In this document: positions 38,933-47,175 of the stretch, one piece after another
Position numbering within the stretch: position 1 is the first letter of the stretch
How the letters are laid out: each line of letters opens with the position of its first letter
Origin: RGIG3528 sp045629005
Lineage (GTDB): Bacteria > Bacillota > Clostridia > Lachnospirales > Lachnospiraceae
Direction of reading: 5' to 3'
Length of the DNA: 48,518 nucleotides
NCBI GenBank assembly: GCA_045629005.1
Contig: JAZQQJ010000029.1
Span: forward strand, 1 to 48,518
Translations under genes and position numbers: made by a program
Notes under the pieces: model-generated
Databases searched by the model: none
What the model was told of the DNA's origin: nothing
What the model saw: only the letters and a program-made list of their open reading frames with translations

Positions 38933-40834
38933 TTATTTTTTCTGCGGAAGTTTTAAATTTATCTTTGCTTCATCCAGCTTACTCTGCCACCCTTCAATTG
39001 AATCATCCGAATGATTCCAAATCAGAAACTTAACAAAGATGTGGGTGGGGTCTATTCTGTTTGCATATCCCGCCTTTGCAATTAAGTCTTCCATAAAAAG
39101 CGGATGCAGATTTAATCCGATGCAAATAGCCAATACACTAGCAAATGTCTTTTCTGCCTCATTATGATTAATGAATTTGCTTATTGTCACCGTGCTAATA
39201 TTACTCCTATAAGATAATTCCTCCTCATTAATATCCTTACGTTTCATATGCGCCTCTAATGTCTTTGAAAAGGACCCCGGAAGACTTTCTAAAACATTTG
39301 AAAGTTCTTCCGTAGCATCTACAACCTTAGACAATTCTTCGCGCCTTTTTTCTTTTGACTGATTTGACGTATTGTCAGCATCATAATCCGCTTCAATAAA
39401 TGTCTCTGAATTAATGTCGCGACATAAGAAACATCTTCTATAATATGTATCACTATAAGATTTGCTTGCATTAACTGAACGATTAAAAATAAAGCAGCAT
39501 TCGTCCACATGCTCCAAAGCATAATCTGTTAACACCGGAAGATCATTCTCATTTAAAGTAATATACTTGGGCATGTTAATACAAACCATGCTATTTGCAT
39601 ATATTACCTTGCCTTCAGAAAACAGTTCCCTTAAAACTGGATTCATAATAAAGTTGAAAGCAGCATTATTTTCATCAATTACAAATGTCTGATCTGCTCT
39701 TAATGAACCTTTACGGAATGAAAACGGTGGTAGATATTTTCCGTCACAATAAACTTGAACACCCTGCGCTTGATCATAACCTAGTTCAATAGCACGGATT
39801 TTTGCTGCCAAAGCTGAAACACCAAAATACATGGAAAGCTTATATATTGCGTTTTCCATATGAATGGCAAATCGTGTACGAGGAGATAATTGATATTCTT
39901 TCTGAATAAGAGAATCCAGCACCCTTCTTGTCATTTGCTCCGGCATCAATATTCTCGGAGCAAGCTGATTGGCCTGCCACTCCATCCATTTCATCGCAGG
40001 CGCATCGGTAGCAATCCCTTCATATTCTTCTACGATTTCACAAGAAATATGTGTACAATGCCCTTGCAACAATTTCTGTAATTCAAAGGCACGTCTATGC
40101 TTATCCCAATGAACACACTCGTGGATAATCGTATTATTTGCCGTGCCGATATTACTCATATAAAATACATCCGGATTAATAAGCATATCTCCCGGTTTTG
40201 TTATAATCTCATGCGGATTCTTCTTTATTATATTATCGTATACCGTTACCTTTTCCGCATCGAAATATGTCTTTCCGAATATACCATCTTCCATTGGTGC
40301 ATAATATATATGCATTCCTAAATTCGCAGCAATCTCCTCCACCGGAATTGCCATTGGTTGTAACAATGCCTTCTGGCAATAACGCTTTAAGAAGTCTTCG
40401 GCATGTTTTTCTATATCCTCTTCATATATATATGGAAGAAGATTCTGACTTAAGCTACGGTTACGCTCATACTCATTGGGTAAATATCTTTCCTTACCCG
40501 TTACCCGCATGTTTTTCAAGGTTACATCAAGTAGGCCAACAAAAAAGACATTATACATACGGCTCCGAGAAAAACTATCATAATCTCTACCTGCTTTTCC
40601 CTTTACTTCAATTTCTGTATCAACAGTAACACGAATCTCCAATTCTCCATTACTGCATTCTTTAAAGGTTACACCTTCAACATGAATGTCCTCAGCCTCA
40701 ACCCATTTTACAGAAGTTATTTCTTCATCTTCAAAAGAATCCTTATCACTAAAAACAAGACCCTTGACAGCATCAAAGATTTCATCATAGTAATTATCTT
40801 CCATGTACTCCTTAAAATTCTTATAAGCCTTCAT
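38933..40834 (-). CDS. Large ImmA/IrrE-like metallopeptidase with C-terminal HTH
   Basis: This 633-aa protein carries the zinc motif H238-E-C-V-H242 (NTIIHECVHWDKHRRAF) with a probable third ligand E285 (MKWMEWQANQLAPRILMPEQ), the ImmA/IrrE arrangement. Residues ~1-150 are an extra domain (GVTFKECSNGELEIRVTVDT). Residues ~375-490 form another domain with Cys (RRCFLCRDINSETF). An XRE-like HTH lies at ~540-580 (INEEELSYRSNISTVTISKF). Typical ImmA is ~130-250 residues, so this is much larger. It may cleave a repressor on a stress signal, or act in defence. Position next to the repressor supports regulation. Confidence 0.82.
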   Translation of the reverse strand: MKAYKNFKEYMEDNYYDEIFDAVKGLVFSDKDSFEDEEITSVKWVEAEDIHVEGVTFKECSNGELEIRVTVDTEIEVKGKAGRDYDSFSRSRMYNVFFVGLLDVTLKNMRVTGKERYLPNEYERNRSLSQNLLPYIYEEDIEKHAEDFLKRYCQKALLQPMAIPVEEIAANLGMHIYYAPMEDGIFGKTYFDAEKVTVYDNIIKKNPHEIITKPGDMLINPDVFYMSNIGTANNTIIHECVHWDKHRRAFELQKLLQGHCTHISCEIVEEYEGIATDAPAMKWMEWQANQLAPRILMPEQMTRRVLDSLIQKEYQLSPRTRFAIHMENAIYKLSMYFGVSALAAKIRAIELGYDQAQGVQVYCDGKYLPPFSFRKGSLRADQTFVIDENNAAFNFIMNPVLRELFSEGKVIYANSMVCINMPKYITLNENDLPVLTDYALEHVDECCFIFNRSVNASKSYSDTYYRRCFLCRDINSETFIEADYDADNTSNQSKEKRREELSKVVDATEELSNVLESLPGSFSKTLEAHMKRKDINEEELSYRSNISTVTISKFINHNEAEKTFASVLAICIGLNLHPLFMEDLIAKAGYANRIDPTHIFVKFLIWNHSDDSIEGWQSKLDEAKINLKLPQKK

Positions 40835-40860
40835 ACTCGCCTACCTTCTTCCCTTTACAT

Positions 40861-40866
40861 TATTAT
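40861..40866 (-). promoter_or_regulatory. Candidate -10 box for the peptidase gene
   Basis: A perfect TATAAT lies on the minus strand 27 bases before the peptidase ATG, within TTGATATAATAATG. No convincing -35 was found at 16-18 bases spacing. Confidence 0.45.
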
Positions 40867-40985
40867 ATCAAACGGATGGAAATCATAACCAGTATTATTT
40901 CACATTGGGCATTTTGTACACATCGGCTGTTTTTTGTCATACATTTTCATGCTTAAAATGTACATTTTTCACAAAGTTACATTTT

Positions 40986-41070
40986 CCCCGATAAAAATAT
41001 GTACATTATCGGGGAAGTGTGATATTTTAATATTAACACTTCCCTTATTATTTTATCCTTATCGTAAGGG
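40986..41070 (+). promoter_or_regulatory. Ladder of mutually exclusive hairpins in the HNH endonuclease leader
   Basis: Three perfect inverted repeats overlap in sequence. CCCCGATAA (40986) pairs with TTATCGGGG (41006-41014). GGGAAGTGT (41012-41020) pairs with ACACTTCCC (41036-41044), with an inner ATATT/AATAT. CCCTTA (41042-41047) pairs with TAAGGG (41065-41070), which also has a local CCTTA-TCG-TAAGG option. Adjacent stems share three bases, so neighbours cannot all form. The ladder ends about 20 bases before the ribosome site AAAGGAG. Confidence 0.6.
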
Positions 41071-41105
41071 AGAAACCATCAGACATTGTAAAGGAGTTAA
41101 AAAAA

Positions 41106-42269
41106 ATGGAAAAAATCACACAGAAAAACCTTTTAAAGCTCATAAATGATTACTTCACGTCTATCGGCCTTGAGAGCTTTGCAACATCAACATTTAACAA
41201 TCAAACATTCTCAGATGGAATTGTATTAAAGCTTCCCGACGTATGCCTTATTCCTCAGAATAAGCCTTTTACATCCAGAAGTAAGCAGACACATATCCAC
41301 ATCACTGGAGAAAATCGTTTATTCTTCTATGATCGTAATACCGTAATAGCCTCGCAGAATGCTTCAACCCCGGACATCAAAAGATATGCCAATGTTTCTA
41401 TGGCAAACATAAGCCATTTGAAAAATCACAATAATAATTCCTTCACTTCTGCCGAAACAAGAAGGACTTATACAATGACAAAAATCGGTGCCCGTGCCAA
41501 TCAAGATAGTCAAGTTCAGATTAGTAAAATTCGTGAAGATGGTAGCGAATTTATAGAAATGCGTAAAGGTCTTTTCACAAGCGACCTGCTCATTTTCCTT
41601 AAATATCGTAATGTCGCAGCAAATAACGCAGAGTTTTTTGTCGTTGGTATTCCTAAAGATTTTTATGAAAACAATTACGAAGTTGATGCAGCACTCATTA
41701 ATCACCTTGGTAAAAGTACCGTACGTGCTAAAGCCGCTATACGTGTAGTGGAAGAAAATGTGGCAGATGAAGATGTGATTTCAGATTCAGAAGAGATTGC
41801 AGATAACATCTATCAGCAGATGGTTGATTTGGTCGATGATGATGACGATTACGATGAAAGTCCCGATTATTCTCCCGAAGCATATACTGATAATGGGCAG
41901 GGACATAACACAACATCAAACAGACCCAAAACAAGTGCTAAATTAGGTAAAGATGCAATAAAGAGGAATAGATACAAATGTATCTTCTCAACAGATACAG
42001 ATGAACACACAACATTTATTAAGCAGAACGGTAAGCCGTACATGGAAGTTCATCACTTAATTCCTGTAAAGTATCAGTCGCAGTTCATTAACAAACTTGA
42101 TACTCCGGCTAATTTAGTTCCGGTCTGTCCTCTTTGTCACAGAAAACTTCATCACGGTAGACGGTCCGATGTGAACGTTCTTCTCTCTTTCTTGTACACC
42201 AAGCGTTCTGATATTTTAGCAGCCAGCGGGTTAAATATCACAGAAACGGAACTTCAAAATCTTTACTAA
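41106..42269 (+). CDS. HNH restriction-type endonuclease
   Basis: This 387-aa protein starts at ATG 41106 after AAAGGAGTTAAAAAA. Residues ~1-215 are an unrecognised N-terminal domain (IVLKLPDVCLIPQNKPFTSR, FFYDRNTVIASQNA, FVVGIPKDFYENNYEVD), perhaps for target recognition. An acidic, disordered linker follows (~225-270, DLVDDDDDYDESPDYSP). The C-terminal HNH domain has RNRYKCIF, YMEVHHLIPVKYQSQFINKL, DTPANLVPVCPLCHRKLHHG. It converges with the two cytosine methyltransferase genes and shares a terminator with them. A restriction role, or cutting of modified DNA, is inferred from the neighbours. Confidence 0.88.
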   Translation: MEKITQKNLLKLINDYFTSIGLESFATSTFNNQTFSDGIVLKLPDVCLIPQNKPFTSRSKQTHIHITGENRLFFYDRNTVIASQNASTPDIKRYANVSMANISHLKNHNNNSFTSAETRRTYTMTKIGARANQDSQVQISKIREDGSEFIEMRKGLFTSDLLIFLKYRNVAANNAEFFVVGIPKDFYENNYEVDAALINHLGKSTVRAKAAIRVVEENVADEDVISDSEEIADNIYQQMVDLVDDDDDYDESPDYSPEAYTDNGQGHNTTSNRPKTSAKLGKDAIKRNRYKCIFSTDTDEHTTFIKQNGKPYMEVHHLIPVKYQSQFINKLDTPANLVPVCPLCHRKLHHGRRSDVNVLLSFLYTKRSDILAASGLNITETELQNLY

Positions 42270-42274
42270 ACAGC

Positions 42275-42311
42275 AAAAAGGGAATGGCCAACTGCAGGTC
42301 ATTCCCTTTTT
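42275..42311. terminator. Bidirectional terminator between HNH and methyltransferase genes
   Basis: AAAAAGGGAATG (42275-42286) pairs with CATTCCCTTTTT (42300-42311). There are T runs on both strands. It lies six bases after the HNH stop and six before the methyltransferase stop. Confidence 0.88.
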
Positions 42312-42316
42312 CTATT

Positions 42317-43735
42317 TCACATAAATTCTTTAATTGCTTGTGCAATAGCCCTTCCCAATAACGGTGGTACTGAATTGCCAATCTGCATATACGTCTTTGT
42401 ATAAGATCCTCTAAAGAAGTAATCATCCGGATAAGACTGAACTCTTGCGGCCTCTCGTGGGGTCAACCCTCTTGCCTGGGTCGGATGAATATACATATTA
42501 CAATCAAATTTCATATGCGCTGTGATTGTTTTACATACCTTATCTGGTTCGAGTTTAAAATACTTATCCTTGAAAATATCACTTCTGCTCTTATAAGGCA
42601 TTATATCTGCAATTTTGGGATCATCTGATTTATCGCCAGGATTCATTCGTCCAAAAATCTCAATATCCCTGTCATTATTATATCTAGCCTTGTGATTGCA
42701 AGTTACAGGATATGCAGTACCACTATTTATCATAGCTACATATTCGTTCATATTCATCTGTGTGTTCGCTTCGATAATGCGCCCGGAACCATCTGTTTCG
42801 ACATCTGTAGAATTCTTCTCTCTTGATGCCACCAACGGTCTTAATCCATACAATGCGTCCGCAAGCGTTGTATTTGGTATGGTTTTACTTATTTCAAATA
42901 TTCTCGCAAATATCTGTTCATTATCTACACCCACACGATTGCCAATATATATCAATCTTTCTCTATTTTGAGGAACACCGAAATCCTTTGCGTTAAGAAC
43001 ATGTGCGGATACTTCATATCCGATAGCATTAAAGTCTTCAATGACCTGCTCTGCTACAGAAAGCATCCCCTTAACATTCTCCATTACAAAGAACGGTGGA
43101 TTAACTTTCCGAACTACTTCTACAAAGTTTTTATATAAATGATTTCTTGGATCATCAATAAGTCTCTGTCGATTTGCCATGCTGAACCCTTGGCAAGGTG
43201 GGCCTCCTACTACAATTGATACATCTTTATAACGTAGCAGCTCATCAATATTCTCAACCACATCCTTAATATCACCTAGCACGATATGATCCCTCGGTGT
43301 CTCTGGATGGTTATGAGCATAAGTGTCAACGCAACAGTCTTGAATATCATTAGCAAGACTTGTAATAAAGCCTTCTTGTGTAAACCCTAACGACAAACCA
43401 CCTGCTCCACAAAAAAGGTCAACCATTTTCAATGCATCATTTGGAATATTTGCTCTCGCTTCAGAAATATATGTATTACAATATTTCTTTACCGGGCACG
43501 TTGCACACTCTTTTACTGTTTCATTACAAATTGAAGCTAACGAATCAAAAGAATCTTTAAGCGCTGTGTTATGTTTTAAATCATTTAAAACAAGTTTTGA
43601 CCTCTCATGAAGAAAAGTCTCATCAATGTCGGCAGTAAATCTAGTTATACAAGTGTCCGAACATTGTGTACTTGGTGCCAGACTATAGGCACCTATAAAA
43701 GATATAATCTCTCGAATGTCCGCATTTTCTTTCAT
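42317..43735 (-). CDS. DNA cytosine-5 methyltransferase with N-terminal Cys-loop extension
   Basis: ATG 43735 overlaps the upstream stop (TAATG), so reinitiation is likely; an ATG at 43744 touches the ribosome site. The 472-aa protein has C5 motifs I (MVDLFCGAGGLSLGFT), IV with C181 (VGGPPCQGFSMANRQ), VI (VMENVKGML), VIII (VPQNRERLIYIGNR), IX (ARGLTPREAARVQSYPD) and X (MQIGNSVPPLLGRAIAQAI). The ~100-residue N-terminal extension carries C70-x6-C77-x2-C80-x5-C86 (CNETVKECATCPVKKYC), the exact spacing of the endonuclease III iron-sulfur loop. The rest of that extension does not show a glycosylase core. It is probably the second of two strand-specific modification enzymes. Confidence 0.93.
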   Translation of the reverse strand: MKENADIREIISFIGAYSLAPSTQCSDTCITRFTADIDETFLHERSKLVLNDLKHNTALKDSFDSLASICNETVKECATCPVKKYCNTYISEARANIPNDALKMVDLFCGAGGLSLGFTQEGFITSLANDIQDCCVDTYAHNHPETPRDHIVLGDIKDVVENIDELLRYKDVSIVVGGPPCQGFSMANRQRLIDDPRNHLYKNFVEVVRKVNPPFFVMENVKGMLSVAEQVIEDFNAIGYEVSAHVLNAKDFGVPQNRERLIYIGNRVGVDNEQIFARIFEISKTIPNTTLADALYGLRPLVASREKNSTDVETDGSGRIIEANTQMNMNEYVAMINSGTAYPVTCNHKARYNNDRDIEIFGRMNPGDKSDDPKIADIMPYKSRSDIFKDKYFKLEPDKVCKTITAHMKFDCNMYIHPTQARGLTPREAARVQSYPDDYFFRGSYTKTYMQIGNSVPPLLGRAIAQAIKEFM

Positions 43736-44691
43736 TAATGCCATTCTCCTAATCTTGTTAATTCATCACGAATGCTATTTGCAACAGCGCGAGCCACATT
43801 AACTGTTACCGCATTTCCGAATTGCTTATATGCTTGTGTGTCAGATACTACAATATTAAAGTTATCATCAAACCCCTGTAGTCTTGCACACTCTCGTGGT
43901 GTAAGTTTTCTAATATGCTGTGTATTCCCGTCTCCAAGAATATAGTCATCTGAATAATAATTGTCTTGACATGCTCTATGCATCTTGGCCATAGTCGCGC
44001 ACAACGGACGTGCTGGAGACTGATTAATTTCTGACCTAGCAACATATCCCCCTGTTCCATCTGATAAAATTGTCGGCATTACCGTTGCTGATAAATAATA
44101 CTTATCTGGAACTTGCACATCCAAAATGTTATGCATATTTATTGTCAATGGCATAGGCTCCGGATAGTGAAAATCCGCGTCTTGATTTCTAAAGCATACA
44201 ATAAATATACGATTTCGTACTTGCGGCACACCGTAATCAGCTGAATTGAGAACTTTATAATAGACTCTGTATCCCAAATCCTCTAATGCTCTCTTGATTG
44301 TCGCAAATGTGCGTTTGTTATCATGTGTTAATAGCCTACGTACATTCTCAAGCACGATAACTCTTGGAGCCCTATTGTGTTCAATCTGATACTGCACAAT
44401 CTCAGCAATTCTGAAGAACAAAGTTCCTCTCGTATCTTCGAATCCTCGTTGTGCTCCCATTTGGCTAAATGGCTGACATGGAAATCCGCCAATCAAAATG
44501 TCGTGAGCAGGAATATCTTCTAAGGGGTACTCATTTATATCTCCGGGATGCATTATCCCTTCATCATAATTTGCGTTATATGTCTGCGCAGCATAACTGT
44601 CAAAATCATTCGCCCATATAACATTATATCCTGCATCAATAAATCCTTGATCTAATCCTCCAATACCACTAAAAAGTGAAACTACATCCAT
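43735..44691 (-). CDS. DNA cytosine-5 methyltransferase
   Basis: This compact 318-aa enzyme has motifs I (VVSLFSGIGGLDQGFIDAGY), IV with C72 (IGGFPCQPFSQMGAQRGF), VI (VLENVRRLLTHD), VIII (VPQVRNRIFIVCF), IX (RKLTPRECARLQGFDD) and X (YKQFGNAVTVNVARAVANS). With the downstream methyltransferase it forms a two-enzyme modification unit, as in BsuMI and LlaJI, where each enzyme may serve one strand or site. It starts by TAATG overlap with the RHH gene and ends by TAATG overlap with the next methyltransferase. Confidence 0.95.
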   Translation of the reverse strand: MDVVSLFSGIGGLDQGFIDAGYNVIWANDFDSYAAQTYNANYDEGIMHPGDINEYPLEDIPAHDILIGGFPCQPFSQMGAQRGFEDTRGTLFFRIAEIVQYQIEHNRAPRVIVLENVRRLLTHDNKRTFATIKRALEDLGYRVYYKVLNSADYGVPQVRNRIFIVCFRNQDADFHYPEPMPLTINMHNILDVQVPDKYYLSATVMPTILSDGTGGYVARSEINQSPARPLCATMAKMHRACQDNYYSDDYILGDGNTQHIRKLTPRECARLQGFDDNFNIVVSDTQAYKQFGNAVTVNVARAVANSIRDELTRLGEWH

Positions 44692-44879
44692 TACCTATTG
44701 ACCTCTCTATTCTCTTTAATATATTCAGTTATCCATTGGCCAATAACCACCGATGCATTTCCACCATTTTCACGAATCAGCTGCATAAACTCGTCCTTTA
44801 CTTCCGGCTCAAGAGATACCTCAATTTTTGCAGTTTTCTTCTTCCCTGCAGGTCTTCCGACATTACTGTTCTTTATCAT
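44691..44879 (-). CDS. Ribbon-helix-helix (CopG-like) regulator of the modification operon
   Basis: ATG 44879 follows GGGAGAGGAACGAA; an ATG at 44906 lacks a ribosome site. The 62-aa protein has a basic N-terminus (NVGRPAGKKKTAKIEVSLEP) followed by two helices (EVKDEFMQLIRENGGNASVV, IGQWITEYIKE), the RHH layout. It is the first gene of the methyltransferase operon, and an inverted repeat overlies its transcription start. It probably represses its own operon, like a controller protein of restriction systems. Confidence 0.75.
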   Translation of the reverse strand: MIKNSNVGRPAGKKKTAKIEVSLEPEVKDEFMQLIRENGGNASVVIGQWITEYIKENREVNR

Positions 44880-44909
44880 TTCGTTCCTCTCCCTGTACAT
44901 TTTCATCCT

Positions 44910-44968
44910 GTTTTAATCAGGGTTAAAACTACCTTTCTTATATTACCAAATCAAAGGTCACCTATCAA
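44910..44968 (-). promoter_or_regulatory. Promoter and candidate RHH operator of the modification operon
   Basis: On the minus strand TTGATA (44968-44963), exactly 17 bases, then TAATAT (44945-44940) form a good sigma-A-type promoter. Just downstream, GTTTTAA-N6-TTAAAAC (44910-44929) is a perfect seven-base inverted repeat near the expected start site. This suits autorepression by the RHH protein. Confidence 0.6.
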
Positions 44969-44977
44969 GATAATCTG

Positions 44978-45012
44978 AAAAAAGAAAACGCAATATATTA
45001 CGTTTTCTTTTT
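44978..45012. terminator. Terminator after the restriction operon
   Basis: AAAGAAAACG (44981-44990) pairs with CGTTTTCTTT (45001-45010) around a ten-base loop. T-rich sequence follows on both strands. It separates the 216-aa gene from the methyltransferase operon promoter. Confidence 0.78.
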
Positions 45013-45027
45013 GAACAAGTATATGCC

Positions 45028-45675
45028 TTAATCATTGATTGAATCATAGAAAGACGCTATATGCTCATAGTATTTTATTACTAAGTCTATTCCCTCTTTT
45101 ATTTTATATATGATTCCATCATCATCCAATTTTTCCGGATTATCAATGATATAACAAATCTGAAACTTGTTTCTATTTCCTTGCGAAATTAAGCGATTAA
45201 CATCATCGACATTCACACATACATGCTCTGACTTATCTTCCATAGTAACAAAATACTTTAACCCCTTTTCCAATGGCAAATCCAACACACGAAGTCTGTT
45301 TTCTCGGCTTTCAATGAAAGATTTCTTATCGTCCTGTTCAAGGGATACTCTATAAAAAAGACTGTTATCCTTTTTCTCGCAGAACACTGCGATACAATCG
45401 GGCATTGAAACATACTTTGAGTATTTTATCTTTGCCCAAAAGTACGTCCTAACATTCATCTTTGTCCCATTCAAGAATTGTGTCTCTGGCAAAATGATAT
45501 AATCCGGTCTTTTGAAACTCTCGCATACAATTTCATTGAAGCATTTTTGTGCTTCCAATGCGTCATCGTGTATCTTTGTCATCAATGGCTTAATATCTAA
45601 TGCTCTATTTAGTGAAACATATGGTGCATTCCCATATGACATAAAAAACTCACATATTGTACTATTCTTTGACAT
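45028..45675 (-). CDS. Third component of the McrBC-like operon, unknown function
   Basis: ATG 45675 lies six bases after AAGGAG; the ATG three bases upstream is also possible. The ~215-aa protein has no recognised domain. Visible parts are YVSLNRALDIKPLMTKIHDD, RPDYIILPETQFLNGTKMNV, PDCIAVFCEKKDNSLFYRVS, LRVLDLPLEKGLKYFVTMED and VDLVIKYYEHI-like helices at the end. It follows the LlaJI-family gene by 10 bases and precedes a terminator, so it belongs to this operon. BsuMI also has three restriction genes. A target-recognition or regulatory subunit is possible. Confidence 0.65.
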   Translation of the reverse strand: MSKNSTICEFFMSYGNAPYVSLNRALDIKPLMTKIHDDALEAQKCFNEIVCESFKRPDYIILPETQFLNGTKMNVRTYFWAKIKYSKYVSMPDCIAVFCEKKDNSLFYRVSLEQDDKKSFIESRENRLRVLDLPLEKGLKYFVTMEDKSEHVCVNVDDVNRLISQGNRNKFQICYIIDNPEKLDDDGIIYKIKEGIDLVIKYYEHIASFYDSIND

Positions 45676-45685
45676 CATTTACTCC

Positions 45686-47173
45686 TTACACTGAAACAGA
45701 AAACAACTGTAGTGAACTAATATCAATCTTTTTTCGTTTTAAATAATAATCATATATTAATACCGCAGGCATTTTTCGAATCTGTATATTCTCCAATCCT
45801 AATTTTTCTAACATAGGCATTTTGGCTACACCAGCATTAATAATCTCTTCCTTTTCTGTTGGCATCAAAAAGCAATTTGTAATTACACTTATTCCATGCG
45901 CAGCGATAAAATCCTTATAGGCCATCTGATACAGATATTGCTTTGTGACATCCCCTATTCCTGGGTTTCCCCGAAGTGTTTTGCCCTTTTCCAACTGCAA
46001 ATTATAATATTTTGCATCAAAAATAAGAAAACAATCTTTATCTGCAATTTGTGGAATACTGATTAAATCCGGAATAAGCGTGTCATTTGCTTTTTCCTTT
46101 ACTTCATCATTTTCCCACACAGGCTTTTCAATTATGCTTAATAGCGTTTCTTTCTTCTTGCTTTCATATTCTTTAGCAAGTGGTACAGTCATCTTAAGTT
46201 TTCCCAACGGAGTATTTAACTTATTATCAAATACGTCTGCACATACTTTTTCCCAAACAGAATAAAAGGCTGTAGTTCCGTACATACTGATTCCGTCATT
46301 TTCTTCAAGCAACCGCTTATTTTGAGAAACATATGCATACAACGTTTTAAGCAGTATCTGTCTTCGTGTATTAAACTGTATGTTCAGTTCTTTTTGGATA
46401 CGTTCCAATATATAGTCGCAATCACCAAAATCAATCAGTCTCTCTTCCGACAGTTCCAAAACATCCATATCAAAAAGAGTATCCAACTGTGCATCATGAA
46501 GCTGCTTTGAACATTCAGTCAAAACACATTCATGCAACCGTTTAAAATAATCCCTATCATCCTCTACACTACGCTCTGTGTATAATTCCATATAATAAGG
46601 ACGATTATCGGTAATCAGTGCATAGCTTTCATCTATGGTTTTTCTCCATAGAATCTCACCTTCGCCATTTACCTCAATAATATCCTCACTGTTTGTGTAG
46701 ATACCATACTCGTAATAATCGTTTAATAGGAAAAGAATAACTGCCAATATATTGAAACTACGGTTTTCTCCGTCTCCGTTAAAAATGTTGATTACTTGCT
46801 CTTCGGAATGACTATACCTTTCAAGAACTTTAAGCACTTGCTTCATTTCTTCAAGCGGTTCGATATCTTTAGATAAAAGATACTTGGGGTATACTTTGAT
46901 AATTCTGCTACCACAAGTAATGATTCCTACATAAGTAAATACATACAAGCAATCACCACTTGCTGCAGTTTCATCCGCAATTTCGATGTCCTCATCGACC
47001 AAGTCCGTCTTTTCCAATTGTCCGGATTCGTTCCTTACACTCTTCAGTACTCCATAGGCCTTAAGGTTCTTTATGAATTTTTCAACACCGTTCTCATCAA
47101 AGGCAAAGATTGAACGAAGCTCATTTTTCGTATACCTTCTCTGCTCTCGGACATAGTTAGAAACAATTCGCAT
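45686..47173 (-). CDS. LlaJI-family McrC-like restriction nuclease subunit
   Basis: This 495-aa protein has the McrC/LlaJI layout. The N-terminal ~60 residues look winged-helix-like (RRYTKNELRSIFAFDENGVE), followed by YVFTYVGIITCGSRIIKVYP and IYTNSEDIIEVNGEGEILWR. The C-terminal PD-(D/E)xK nuclease has E308 (FYSVWEKVCADVF), P368-D369 (NDTLIPDLISIPQIADKDC) and D386-A-K388 (FLIFDAKYYNLQ). It should cut DNA when activated by the upstream GTPase. It follows that gene by two bases. Confidence 0.9.
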   Translation of the reverse strand: MRIVSNYVREQRRYTKNELRSIFAFDENGVEKFIKNLKAYGVLKSVRNESGQLEKTDLVDEDIEIADETAASGDCLYVFTYVGIITCGSRIIKVYPKYLLSKDIEPLEEMKQVLKVLERYSHSEEQVINIFNGDGENRSFNILAVILFLLNDYYEYGIYTNSEDIIEVNGEGEILWRKTIDESYALITDNRPYYMELYTERSVEDDRDYFKRLHECVLTECSKQLHDAQLDTLFDMDVLELSEERLIDFGDCDYILERIQKELNIQFNTRRQILLKTLYAYVSQNKRLLEENDGISMYGTTAFYSVWEKVCADVFDNKLNTPLGKLKMTVPLAKEYESKKKETLLSIIEKPVWENDEVKEKANDTLIPDLISIPQIADKDCFLIFDAKYYNLQLEKGKTLRGNPGIGDVTKQYLYQMAYKDFIAAHGISVITNCFLMPTEKEEIINAGVAKMPMLEKLGLENIQIRKMPAVLIYDYYLKRKKIDISSLQLFSVSV

Positions 47174-47175
47174 CC

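Noticed and set aside
40934..41149. Rightward 71-codon frame before the HNH gene
   Set aside because: It runs through the hairpin ladder and overlaps the HNH start, with no ribosome site.
43735..44691. Possible active-site loss in the shorter methyltransferase
   Set aside because: All ten-motif landmarks, including the PCQ and ENV residues, are present, so it is probably active.
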